The notes under the pieces: generated by a model
The model's input: the letters and a program-made list of their open reading frames with translations, nothing else
Told to the model about the DNA's origin: nothing
Database searches by the model: none
Position numbers and translations under genes: made by a program
Origin: Bacteroidota bacterium
GTDB lineage: Bacteria > Bacteroidota > Bacteroidia > Palsa-948
NCBI GenBank assembly: GCA_016213435.1
Contig: JACRAL010000038.1
Span: forward strand, 1 to 42,816
Direction of reading: 5' to 3'
DNA length: 42,816 bases
In this document: positions 33,142 to 41,420 of the stretch, piece by piece
Position numbering within the stretch: position 1 is the stretch's first letter
Layout of the letters: every line of letters starts with the position of its first letter

Positions 33142-36100
33142 ATGAAACATTCAAACAACCAACAACCGACCCCATCGAAGCGCGAATTAACTACGAACCT
33201 ACGAAGTACGAAAAACAGCGAGCTCGTAGTTCGTAACTTCGTAAAATGTTCGTACTTCGGTGGAACAATCACGGCTCTTTTAACATCAGTATCACTGATC
33301 GGGCTCATGAGCTGGATGGCTCCAACCTCTTACCAGCCAACGGTAGAAAACGATTTCATTAAGTTGCTGAAGAAAAAATCCACTGAGACAAATGCAAAAC
33401 TGCCGGAAGAGCGTGTGTATCTTCAGTTCGACAAGTCCTTTTATAATCCGGGGGAAACCATTTGGTTCTCCGCTTACCTGCGTAACGGGCAGAACTTCAA
33501 ACCAAGTGGACAAAGCGATATCCTGAACGTAGAGTTCATCAATCCGAAAGGAAGCGTGGAGAAAACCATCCGCCTCATCGCCAGGAACGGAAAAGTTGCC
33601 GGAGATTTTACCCTGGATGAAGAAGCACCGGGTGGATTATATAAGGTAAGGGCGTATACCAATTGGATGAAGAATGAGGGGAGGCCCACCCCCAGCCCCT
33701 CCCATAAGGAGGGGAGCATGGACACTCAAGTCCTCCCTAACGGGGAGGATTTAGGTGGGGCTTTTGAAAAAGAAATAACTGTACAGGATGTTGTGTTGCC
33801 TGCATTGAAAATGAAACTTGATTTTGACCGCAAGGCATTTGGTGCGGGAGATGAGGTATCTGCATTGATAAAGATCGAAACGAACGAGAATAAACCGCTT
33901 TCTTCTTACAAAATAAAATACGTTGCACAGATAGGAGGAGAAAAAATTGCGGAAGAAGCAACCATCACCGATTATATTGGAGAAAAACATGTGAAGTTCA
34001 ATCTACCTGCTAAACTGAAAACCAACGATGGCTTGCTGAACATCATGATCGATTACCAGGGGCAAACGGAATCCATTTCACGTTCCATTCCCATCGTGCT
34101 GAACAAAATAAACTTCTCGCTCTTTCCTGAAGGAGGGGATCTAGTAAGAGGAATCGCAAGTAAAGTTGCCTTCCGTGCGCTGAATGAATTCGGAAAGCCT
34201 GCAGATGTGGAAGGAATTGTGTTGAACAGTAAAGGAAAACAAGTGGCAGCATTCTCAAGTTTTCATAACGGAATGGGAGCGTTTGAGATCACTCCTGCGC
34301 TCGGAGAAAAATATGTAGCTAAGATCACAAGCCCTGCCGGAATAAAAGAAGAATATGTTTTACCCGAACCGCTTGCAAGAGGATATGTTCTTTCTGTTGA
34401 AAGGTCAGATCAAAAAGAAATGCTGTTGAACATAAGCACCATCGAAACCGAAGATCTTTCTCTGATCGGACAAGTGCGTGGAAAAGTATGTTACGCCACT
34501 GCACTGGAAGCGAAAGCCGGACAGAGTGAGATATTGATCCCTGCCAGGGTATTCCCTATGGGTGTGGTGCAGTTTACTTTGTTTGATTCAAAAGGAATTG
34601 AACGTGCGGAGCGTTTGACCTTTGTAAATAAGAATGATCAACTGAGTGTTTCAATCACTACCGACAAAGAAAAATACCTGCCAAGAGAAAAAGTGAACAT
34701 GACCATTATGGTGAAAGACGAACGCGGAATGCCCATGCCTGCGAATCTTTCTATCAGTGTAGTGAATGACCAACTGTTGTCTTTCGCAGATGATAAACAG
34801 GGAAACATTCTTTCAAAAATGTTGTTGGAATACGACATCAAAGACAAAGTGGAAGAACCAAACTTTTACTTCGATGCGAAAGAACCCAAAGCAGACAAAG
34901 CACTTGACTATGTGATGATGACCAGCGGATGGAGAAGATTCACTTGGGAAAAAGTCATGGCAGAGGATCTGCCTGCAATCACTTACAGCGCAGAAAAAGC
35001 AATCGTTTCAGGAACGGTGCTGGATGCGTATACAGGCAAACCCATCGCGAATGCAAAACTCAAAGTAAATGCTGACGGAACAGAAATTGAAACGGACGAG
35101 AAAGGAAATTTCTCTCTGAAGAAACTTGATCTGAGCAATACAGTAAATCTTTCTCTGAACGCAAGAGGGTATTCAACACAGCAATACCCGATTTACGATT
35201 ACAACCAGAATCTTGCATATTATTTATATCCTCAATACAAACAGAATTATTATGCACCAAGCCAAACCAAATCAGCGACTGGCGGATGGGGACAAATGGC
35301 AGTACCGATGGAGGGAGCAATGGTACCAAGGGGAAAGGCTGTTGCACTGGATGCCGTGATGGAAATGGAAGAAAGAGCTCCTGTTGAGAATGAAGGGGCT
35401 AAATTCAAAAAAGATAAACCTATGAATGAAAATCTAAGCCATGTGGCAAAACAAGAGAATAAAAAGAATCAAATTGCTTCACAAAACAGATTAGCAAAGA
35501 TGAACGAAATTGTAATGGATGATGAACGCGATGGTCTGTTCCATGCTCAAGCAAATAGAGTTGTCAATAAAGCAGTCGCACAGAAAGCAGTGGTATATTA
35601 CCGTGCTAAACAATTTGCCGCACCGGTTTACAAGCAAGGAGAATATCCCGAACAAAGAACTGATTTCCGTTCCACCATTTACTGGAACCCGAATGTGCAG
35701 GTGAATAATTCCGGAAAAGCGGAAGTCTCGTTCTTCAATTCGGATGACATCACTTCTTTCAGAACAACAGTAGAAGGAATCGGGCACGATGGAAGCATAG
35801 GCAGAGCGGAAAAGACTTGCTTCACGCAGATGCCTTTCTCGCTCACAACAAAAATTCCTACTCAAGTTGTTACTCAGGATGTGGTTTCCATTCCCCTTAC
35901 GCTGAAAAATAATACTTCGGCTTCTGTGAGCGGATTGCTCAACATCACCGCGCCAAAAGGGCTGGAACCATTATCAACCATTCCGAACCTTCAAACGCTT
36001 GCAGGAGGAAAAGCAAAAACAATTTTTCTCGAATACAGAGTGAAAGAAGAAATCTCGGAAGGGAATTTCGAAATCAGTTTCAAGGCATGCGGAATGAAAG

Positions 36101-37728
36101 ACGCTTTTGCGCAAAACCTGAAAGTGGTTCCGAAAGGATTTCCTGTGCGCGCTTCTTTCTCCGGTGACAAAGCAGAAACAGAATATCAAATTGACATGCG
36201 CAACGTAGTGAAAGGTTCCATCAAAGTAAAACTGACTGCGTTCCCATCCGTAGTGAGCGACCTGCTTACTGGCGTGGAAGGAATGCTGAACGAACCGGGA
36301 GGATGCTTCGAACAAACAAGCATGAACAGCTATCCGAATGCGATGGTGATGGATTACATGAAAACCTCTAATACGAAAGATGAAAAACTTTTTGCGTATG
36401 CAGGAGGAATGTTAGACAGAGGGTACAAACGCCTTACCACTTTTGAAACAAAAGAAAAAGGATACGAATGGTTTGGCAAAGCACCCGGGCATCAGGGACT
36501 CACTGCTTACGGGTTAATGCAGTTCAACGATCTGAAAAAAGTGTACGATGGAGTTGATCAGAAAATGATCGACCGTACAGCTGAATGGATACTTTCTCAG
36601 AAAGACGGCAAAGGCGGATTCAAACGCAACACGTATGCGCTTCACAATTTTGGGCAGATAAGCGATGACGTGATGAACGGATACATCGTGTACGCACTCA
36701 CAGAAGCGGGGTATGGAAGCCAACTCAAAAAAGAATTGGACACAACGTCTGAAACCTCTATGAAAAACAAAGATCCGTATCAGCTGGCAATGAGTGTCAA
36801 CTCTCTTTATAAATTGAATGACAAAAGTGCTGACAAAGTAATGAAGGAGCTACTCGCGAAGCAAAATAATGATGGAAGTTTTGACGGCACTACACACTCT
36901 ATCACGCATTCTACCGGACAATCTTTAAAAATAGAAACGACTTCGCTTGCAATTCTTGCCATGCTGAAAGACCCGAATACAAACCGCACCGCTATCAACA
37001 AAGTAGTAGAATATCTTGTGCAGAACAGAAATGGATGCGGTTCATTCGGGAATACACAGGGAACTGTTCTCGCACTGAAAGCACTCACTGAATTCGCAAA
37101 AGCGAACAAATCCACACCGGAAGACGGAACCGTTAAATTTTATGTGGACGGGAAAAAAGTTGCTGAGAAAAATTACAAAGCAGGGGAGAAGGATGCCATT
37201 GTGCTAGATAACCTGGAACAGTATATAAAGGAAGGAAAGCACACGCTGAAAGTGAAATATGCAGAAACAAAAAATCCTTTGCCGCATACAGTTTCTGTAA
37301 ACTGGAGTACTTCACTTCCAAATAGCAATAAAGAATGCAAAGTGGATATGCAAACCAAACTTGCATCTAAATCTGCAAATCAGGGTGAAACAATCCGTCT
37401 GACCGCAACCATTAAAAACAAAACGGAAGAAGGTCTGCCCAGTCCGATTGCCATTATTGGAATTCCGGCCGGACTTTCTTTACAACCATGGCAGTTAAAA
37501 GAAATGCAGGAGAAAAATCTGTTTGACTATTATGAAGTAATCGGAAATAATCTCGTGCTCTATTACCGCGGCATGGCACCGAAAGAAGAAAAAGTAATCA
37601 ACCTCGATTTGAAAGCGGATATTCCCGGTGAATACGAAGCACCTGCATCTTCTGCATACCTGTATTATACTAATGAATACAAAACCTGGGATGCCGGTGG
37701 CAAGGTAGTTGTTAAAAAACAAGTTTAA
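33142..37728 (+). CDS. alpha-2-macroglobulin-like protein with thioester motif
   Basis: A giant 1528-residue envelope protein. A hydrophobic segment (about 37-58) follows an odd N-terminal stretch of repeat words. Macroglobulin (MG) domains start near 90 (EERVYLQFDKSFYNPGETIWFSAYLRNG). A beta-sandwich carboxypeptidase-regulatory domain is inserted at about 615-690 (VSGTVLDAYTGKPIANAK). The A2M region follows (FRSTIYWNPNVQVNNSGKAEVSFF), then the thioester motif GGCFEQTS with Cys1055 and Gln1058, and the alpha-alpha helical thioester domain (about 1050-1330), ending with more MG domains. Bacterial relatives trap host or prey proteases covalently; a role in protection or adhesion here is inferred. 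There is no lipobox, unlike many bacterial A2Ms. Two palindromic repeats are read in frame at about 180-208. Confidence 0.82.
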   Translation: MKHSNNQQPTPSKRELTTNLRSTKNSELVVRNFVKCSYFGGTITALLTSVSLIGLMSWMAPTSYQPTVENDFIKLLKKKSTETNAKLPEERVYLQFDKSFYNPGETIWFSAYLRNGQNFKPSGQSDILNVEFINPKGSVEKTIRLIARNGKVAGDFTLDEEAPGGLYKVRAYTNWMKNEGRPTPSPSHKEGSMDTQVLPNGEDLGGAFEKEITVQDVVLPALKMKLDFDRKAFGAGDEVSALIKIETNENKPLSSYKIKYVAQIGGEKIAEEATITDYIGEKHVKFNLPAKLKTNDGLLNIMIDYQGQTESISRSIPIVLNKINFSLFPEGGDLVRGIASKVAFRALNEFGKPADVEGIVLNSKGKQVAAFSSFHNGMGAFEITPALGEKYVAKITSPAGIKEEYVLPEPLARGYVLSVERSDQKEMLLNISTIETEDLSLIGQVRGKVCYATALEAKAGQSEILIPARVFPMGVVQFTLFDSKGIERAERLTFVNKNDQLSVSITTDKEKYLPREKVNMTIMVKDERGMPMPANLSISVVNDQLLSFADDKQGNILSKMLLEYDIKDKVEEPNFYFDAKEPKADKALDYVMMTSGWRRFTWEKVMAEDLPAITYSAEKAIVSGTVLDAYTGKPIANAKLKVNADGTEIETDEKGNFSLKKLDLSNTVNLSLNARGYSTQQYPIYDYNQNLAYYLYPQYKQNYYAPSQTKSATGGWGQMAVPMEGAMVPRGKAVALDAVMEMEERAPVENEGAKFKKDKPMNENLSHVAKQENKKNQIASQNRLAKMNEIVMDDERDGLFHAQANRVVNKAVAQKAVVYYRAKQFAAPVYKQGEYPEQRTDFRSTIYWNPNVQVNNSGKAEVSFFNSDDITSFRTTVEGIGHDGSIGRAEKTCFTQMPFSLTTKIPTQVVTQDVVSIPLTLKNNTSASVSGLLNITAPKGLEPLSTIPNLQTLAGGKAKTIFLEYRVKEEISEGNFEISFKACGMKDAFAQNLKVVPKGFPVRASFSGDKAETEYQIDMRNVVKGSIKVKLTAFPSVVSDLLTGVEGMLNEPGGCFEQTSMNSYPNAMVMDYMKTSNTKDEKLFAYAGGMLDRGYKRLTTFETKEKGYEWFGKAPGHQGLTAYGLMQFNDLKKVYDGVDQKMIDRTAEWILSQKDGKGGFKRNTYALHNFGQISDDVMNGYIVYALTEAGYGSQLKKELDTTSETSMKNKDPYQLAMSVNSLYKLNDKSADKVMKELLAKQNNDGSFDGTTHSITHSTGQSLKIETTSLAILAMLKDPNTNRTAINKVVEYLVQNRNGCGSFGNTQGTVLALKALTEFAKANKSTPEDGTVKFYVDGKKVAEKNYKAGEKDAIVLDNLEQYIKEGKHTLKVKYAETKNPLPHTVSVNWSTSLPNSNKECKVDMQTKLASKSANQGETIRLTATIKNKTEEGLPSPIAIIGIPAGLSLQPWQLKEMQEKNLFDYYEVIGNNLVLYYRGMAPKEEKVINLDLKADIPGEYEAPASSAYLYYTNEYKTWDAGGKVVVKKQV
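33186..33260 (+). repeat. TACGAAGTACGAA word repeats in the N-terminus of the macroglobulin gene
   Basis: CTACGAACCTACGAAGTACG (33191-33210), an inverted CTCGTAGTTCGTAACTTCG (33223-33241) and TTCGTACTTCG (33249-33259). They encode ELTTNLRSTKNSELVVRNFV before the membrane segment, a stretch unlike a normal signal peptide n-region. Confidence 0.55.
33679..33765 (+). repeat. inverted pair of palindromic repeats in the macroglobulin gene
   Basis: First copy at 33685-33719: CCCACCCCCAGCCCCTCCC then ATAAGGAGGGGAGC. Second copy, inverted, at 33729-33763: TCCTCCCTAACGGGGAGGA then TTTAGGTGGGGC. Both are read in frame as RPTPSPSHKEGS and VLPNGEDLGGA, adding about 29 residues between two MG strands (RAYTNWMKNEG and FEKEITVQDVV). 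Confidence 0.85.
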
Positions 37729-37745
37729 TATGTACACACCCAAAC

Positions 37746-37780
37746 CCTGAAGGGAGCACAACCAGAAAACTCCCTTCAGG
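37746..37780. repeat. hairpin between the macroglobulin and small secreted protein genes
   Basis: CCTGAAGGGAG (37746-37756) and CTCCCTTCAGG (37770-37780) are perfect inverse copies, 11 bp, with a 13 nt loop. No T-run follows. The stem resembles another palindromic repeat type. It may protect the upstream mRNA end or reduce readthrough. Confidence 0.6.
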
Positions 37781-37800
37781 ACACGGGAAAAGAACAACCA

Positions 37801-38151
37801 ATGAAAAGCATTCTCGCCACAATCATACTCGTACTTCCTTTAAGTATTTTTGCGCAAGGTCCGAATGCAAATATCAATCCTCCATCACAGGAACAACAAC
37901 AATCATCAGAAAGTTTTTTGGGTTCAAATAGCAATAAGACAGACAAAGAAACCACTGAATGCAAAGATTGTGAAGCGGTAAAGAAAGCGTTAAAAGAATC
38001 TCGTGTTTCATTCGAACACCATCACAGAAAATCTTTCAGTATAAAAAAATGGACAACTAAATTTTTAGGAAGAATGAACATGAAAAAAAAGATGTTTGTT
38101 CACCGTAAAAAAATCAGAACGAATTATGAAATCTGTTTTAATTGGAACTGA
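37801..38151 (+). CDS. small secreted basic protein, unknown
   Basis: Not recognised. 116 residues with a clear signal peptide (MKSILATIILVLPLSIFAQG, cleavage near residue 19). A low-complexity Gln/Ser/Asn segment follows, then an acidic Cys pair (ECKDCEA) and a strongly basic C-terminus (HHHRKSFSIKKWTTK, MKKKMFVHRKKIR). The Cys pair may form a disulfide or bind metal; the basic tail could bind nucleic acid or LPS. It is 72 bp after the macroglobulin gene, separated by a hairpin. The small lipoprotein at 41090 has a similar basic tail, which may be coincidence. Confidence 0.6.
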   Translation: MKSILATIILVLPLSIFAQGPNANINPPSQEQQQSSESFLGSNSNKTDKETTECKDCEAVKKALKESRVSFEHHHRKSFSIKKWTTKFLGRMNMKKKMFVHRKKIRTNYEICFNWN

Positions 38152-38308
38152 TCTCCAACTAAATTATGTGTCAAATTCTATTAATTCACAAGTCTGCGTT
38201 AATAAGTACAGCTACTTTTTAGAGCAATTGCCTATTTATTTCAATTAACATTGTAACAATTAACACTGGATAGGTAAACTTTTCAAGTAATTTATCGTTT
38301 AATGAACC

Positions 38309-39865
38309 ATGCAAAAAAGAATATATACATCATCGCTATTTGTTTTTTTCACTTTTTCTCTTCTTTTTGGGAAGGAGCCGCTTACATGGGCTCATTTAAA
38401 GGCAGGTGACACTCTTGCAAAAGATACTTCCGGAGTGTTTGTCGATGATCCGATCGCTTTTATGCTGGATAGCTTATCGCGCCTGAAATTTTTTGACAAA
38501 CTTACTTTACAAATAACACCGAACAAATACGGTTTCCCGCTTGATTCTGTTCCTAATTATTCCGATTCCATTTATTCACTACACCTTGCAAAATTGGATG
38601 CCGAATCTCCATTTGATCTGATTTACAACAACGCTGTACGCAATTACATAGAATTATATGCTGTAAGAAAACGTGTCATGGTTTCCCGTATGATGGGGAT
38701 GACTCAGCTTTATTTTCCCATCATTGAAGAAATTCTGGACAAACACAAAATACCTCTTGAACTGAAATATCTTGCCATTGTGGAATCAGCTTTAAATCCA
38801 AATGCGCGATCACGCGTGGGAGCAATGGGGTTGTGGCAATTCATGTACGGAACAGGAAAAATGATGGGATTAAAAATTTCTTCTTATATGGATGAGCGGT
38901 GCGATCCTTATAAATCCACTGAAGCCGCTTGCGAATATTTGCAGTTTCTTTACGATATGTTTGGTGACTGGCAAATGGTTCTTGCTGCTTATAACAGCGG
39001 TCCGGGCACCGTGAGCAAAGCAATCAGACGTTCAGGAGGAAAAACAACATATTGGGAAATACGACCATATCTTCCTAGGGAAACACAGGGATACGTTCCT
39101 GCTTTCATCGCGGTAAACTACGTGATGACACATGCAGAAGAACATAATTTATATCCTGCCGTTCCGCGATTGACATTTGCTGATGTGGATACAGTAAATA
39201 TTAAAAAAGAACTTTCTTTTCAACAGATTGCGAGAGTGTTAGACATGTCCATGGAAGAAATCCAGTACCTTAACCCATGTTACAAAAGATATACTGTTCC
39301 GCACTCAGAAGACTATTGCTATTCTCTTTGCCTTCCTACCTCTAAGATCGGAAGTTTCATTACAAATGAAGCGCAAATCTATGAGTATGCTACAAAAGAC
39401 TCTTTGATGCAAACACTTGCTGTACAGGAAGTAGCAAAGACGCACATAGTGAAAAAAGGGGAGATCATCAGCAAGGTGGCAAGAAGATATGGCTGCACCC
39501 CGGAAGATATTATTTCCTGGAATCATTTGCGAAGTGCGAAACTTAGATCAGGCCAGCAACTCACGATATATATATCCATTAAGAACGCAGCCACTTCGAT
39601 TCAAACATCAAAAACAAATTCTTCAGTTTCTGACACAACCAGTGTTTCTAAAATAAATTCTGTGGCAAAACTTTCCAAAGACTCAACCAATGTTTCTGTA
39701 TCTGCAGATGGGAAAATTAAATTTTACACAGTGCAGCAAGGCGATTCCCTGTGGACCATTGCACAGATGAATGGCGTGACTGTTAACCAGATCAAGCAGT
39801 GGAATAACATTGCTGACGGGAAAATTGTTCCCGGACAAAAGATTAAAATCCTTATTACAGGATAA
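38309..39865 (+). CDS. mltD: MltD-type lytic transglycosylase with two LysM domains
   Basis: Cleaves peptidoglycan glycan strands to anhydro-MurNAc ends in the periplasm. A signal segment (residues 1-21) precedes an SLT domain: KYLAIVESALNPNARSRVGAMGLWQFM with the catalytic Glu at 159, AAYNSGPGTVSKAI and the GYVPAFIAVNYVM tail. Two LysM domains follow at about 377-420 (THIVKKGEIISKVARRYG) and about 471-517 (KFYTVQQGDSLWTIAQMNG), joined by a Ser/Thr-rich linker. This is the MltD layout. It may serve cell separation or insertion of large envelope machines such as T9SS. Confidence 0.92.
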   Translation: MQKRIYTSSLFVFFTFSLLFGKEPLTWAHLKAGDTLAKDTSGVFVDDPIAFMLDSLSRLKFFDKLTLQITPNKYGFPLDSVPNYSDSIYSLHLAKLDAESPFDLIYNNAVRNYIELYAVRKRVMVSRMMGMTQLYFPIIEEILDKHKIPLELKYLAIVESALNPNARSRVGAMGLWQFMYGTGKMMGLKISSYMDERCDPYKSTEAACEYLQFLYDMFGDWQMVLAAYNSGPGTVSKAIRRSGGKTTYWEIRPYLPRETQGYVPAFIAVNYVMTHAEEHNLYPAVPRLTFADVDTVNIKKELSFQQIARVLDMSMEEIQYLNPCYKRYTVPHSEDYCYSLCLPTSKIGSFITNEAQIYEYATKDSLMQTLAVQEVAKTHIVKKGEIISKVARRYGCTPEDIISWNHLRSAKLRSGQQLTIYISIKNAATSIQTSKTNSSVSDTTSVSKINSVAKLSKDSTNVSVSADGKIKFYTVQQGDSLWTIAQMNGVTVNQIKQWNNIADGKIVPGQKIKILITG

Positions 39866-39956
39866 TTTTTTTCTTTTAATTATTTTTTTATTGCCGTTAC
39901 TTCTATAGTTTTTTAGCTGAGGTTGAAAAGACTTCAAAAACTTTTTTTTGATTTTC

Positions 39957-39987
39957 TTGTGAGTGTGCCGAAGAATAAATATTTTTG
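39957..39987 (+). promoter_or_regulatory. promoter of the deoxyhypusine-synthase-like gene
   Basis: TTG at 39957-39959, a 20 bp spacer and TATTTTTG at 39980-39987, followed by a leader of about 30 nt. Confidence 0.55.
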
Positions 39988-40022
39988 CACACAAATTTTA
40001 GAGAACCAAAAATATTGTCAAT

Positions 40023-41048
40023 ATGAGCACAACTACAAACACTTCTGTTGAAACGCTTGTCGCAAAACCAAGCAAAACAAAAAACCTCATTTCTGCATTT
40101 ATTGAAAAGCATTACCGCCATTTCAATGCGGCTACTGTTGTTGATGCTTCAAAAGCATACAAAACGCACATGGATGGCGGAGGGAAAATGATGATCACGC
40201 TTGCAGGAGCGATGAGTACTGCAGAACTTGGAGTGTCGCTAGCAGAAATGATTCGCAATGATAAAGTGCAGATAATTTCCTGTACAGGAGCAAATCTGGA
40301 AGAAGATGTTTTTAATCTCGTTGCGCACGATCATTACGAACGTATTCCGGGCTATCGCGACCTAAGCCCGCAAGACGAACAGAAACTTTTTGAAAAAGGA
40401 TTCAACCGCGTCACCGACACCTGCATCCCTGAAGAAGAAGCAATGAGAAGAATTGAACGTCATATCATCAAGCTCTGGAAAGACGCACAGGCCAAAGGAG
40501 AAAGTTATTTGCCTCATGAATTTTTTTACAAACTTCTTTTAGGTGGAGAACTTAAGCAATATTATCAGATCGATCCGAAAGATTCATGGCTTCTTGCTGC
40601 TGCTGAAAAAAATCTTCCGCTTATTGTTCCGGGATGGGAGGATTCCACTTTGGGAAATGTTTTTGCATCCTACTGTGTGACCGGGGACTTAAAAGCTACT
40701 ATCGTAAAATCTGGAATTGAATACATGACCTTTCTTGCAGATTGGTACACAAAGAATTGCAAAGGGAAAGGCATAGGGTTTTTTCAGATTGGAGGTGGCA
40801 TTGCGGGTGATTTTCCTATCTGCGTTGTGCCGATGCTCATTCAGGATCTGAAAAGAAAAGATACTCCGTTCTGGGCGTACTTCTGCCAGATATCTGATTC
40901 CACGACAAGTTACGGTTCGTATTCAGGAGCGGTGCCAAACGAAAAAATTACCTGGGGAAAGCTCAATCCTGCCACTCCACGTTTTGTCATTGAATCAGAT
41001 GCTAGCATTGTGGCTCCGCTCATGTTTGCCTATGTGCTTGAATGGTAA
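40023..41048 (+). CDS. deoxyhypusine synthase family protein
   Basis: 341 residues of the DHS fold, an NAD-dependent enzyme that moves the aminobutyl group of spermidine. In eukaryotes and archaea the acceptor is a lysine of eIF5A/aIF5A; bacteria lack that substrate, and bacterial homologues may be homospermidine synthases or act on an unknown acceptor. The catalytic lysine is conserved as Lys313 in NEKITWGKLNP. NAD-binding segments ISCTGANLEEDVFN, GGGIAGDFPIC and SDASIVAPLMFA are present, as is VPGWEDSTLGN. The N-terminus has a short Thr/Lys-rich lead (about 20 residues). No polyamine genes are adjacent. Confidence 0.88.
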   Translation: MSTTTNTSVETLVAKPSKTKNLISAFIEKHYRHFNAATVVDASKAYKTHMDGGGKMMITLAGAMSTAELGVSLAEMIRNDKVQIISCTGANLEEDVFNLVAHDHYERIPGYRDLSPQDEQKLFEKGFNRVTDTCIPEEEAMRRIERHIIKLWKDAQAKGESYLPHEFFYKLLLGGELKQYYQIDPKDSWLLAAAEKNLPLIVPGWEDSTLGNVFASYCVTGDLKATIVKSGIEYMTFLADWYTKNCKGKGIGFFQIGGGIAGDFPICVVPMLIQDLKRKDTPFWAYFCQISDSTTSYGSYSGAVPNEKITWGKLNPATPRFVIESDASIVAPLMFAYVLEW

Positions 41049-41089
41049 GTTCCAAAACATGTTTCGCATTTGGTTTAGTTTTTGATTTA

Positions 41090-41353
41090 ATGCTTGCTCA
41101 TTCGAAAATACTTTTTCGCAGCACATACATTCTCCTTTTCATTTCGCTGTTGCTTGGAATTCCGTCATGCAGCAGCACGCGCAAAGAAGCCATAGAACGG
41201 AATGGTCTTCACTCAGACGATAAACCAAGTGACATAGCAAAGGAGTTTGGTAAATCATCTAAAAAAAGAAAGAAAGTGTATAATAGGGCAATGAAAAAAA
41301 GATGGAAAAAAATTAATCCTGGCAGAAAAAGGAAGGAGAACCCTTTTAGATAA
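41090..41353 (+). CDS. small basic lipoprotein, unknown
   Basis: Not recognised. 87 residues from the ATG at 41090: a signal segment ILFRSTYILLFISLLLG leads to IPSC (Cys at about residue 27), an acceptable lipobox, then a strongly basic soluble tail (EFGKSSKKRKKVYNRAMKKRWKKINPGRKRKENPFR in sense, rich in Lys and Arg). An in-frame ATG at 41042 would overlap the deoxyhypusine-synthase stop and add 16 unlikely residues. Comparable small Cys-anchored proteins with KKR tails occur in Bacteroidota, without assigned function. Confidence 0.55.
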   Translation: MLAHSKILFRSTYILLFISLLLGIPSCSSTRKEAIERNGLHSDDKPSDIAKEFGKSSKKRKKVYNRAMKKRWKKINPGRKRKENPFR

Positions 41354-41420
41354 AAAAAGATTTTATTTATACTGTATCATTTATTTTGTTTTACTTTGTT
41401 AAATCTTTTAAAAAACTCTT

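Noticed and set aside
3734-33765. CRISPR array as an explanation for the repeats
   Set aside because: Copies are scattered over 30 kb, vary in length, have no regular spacers and no cas gene nearby.
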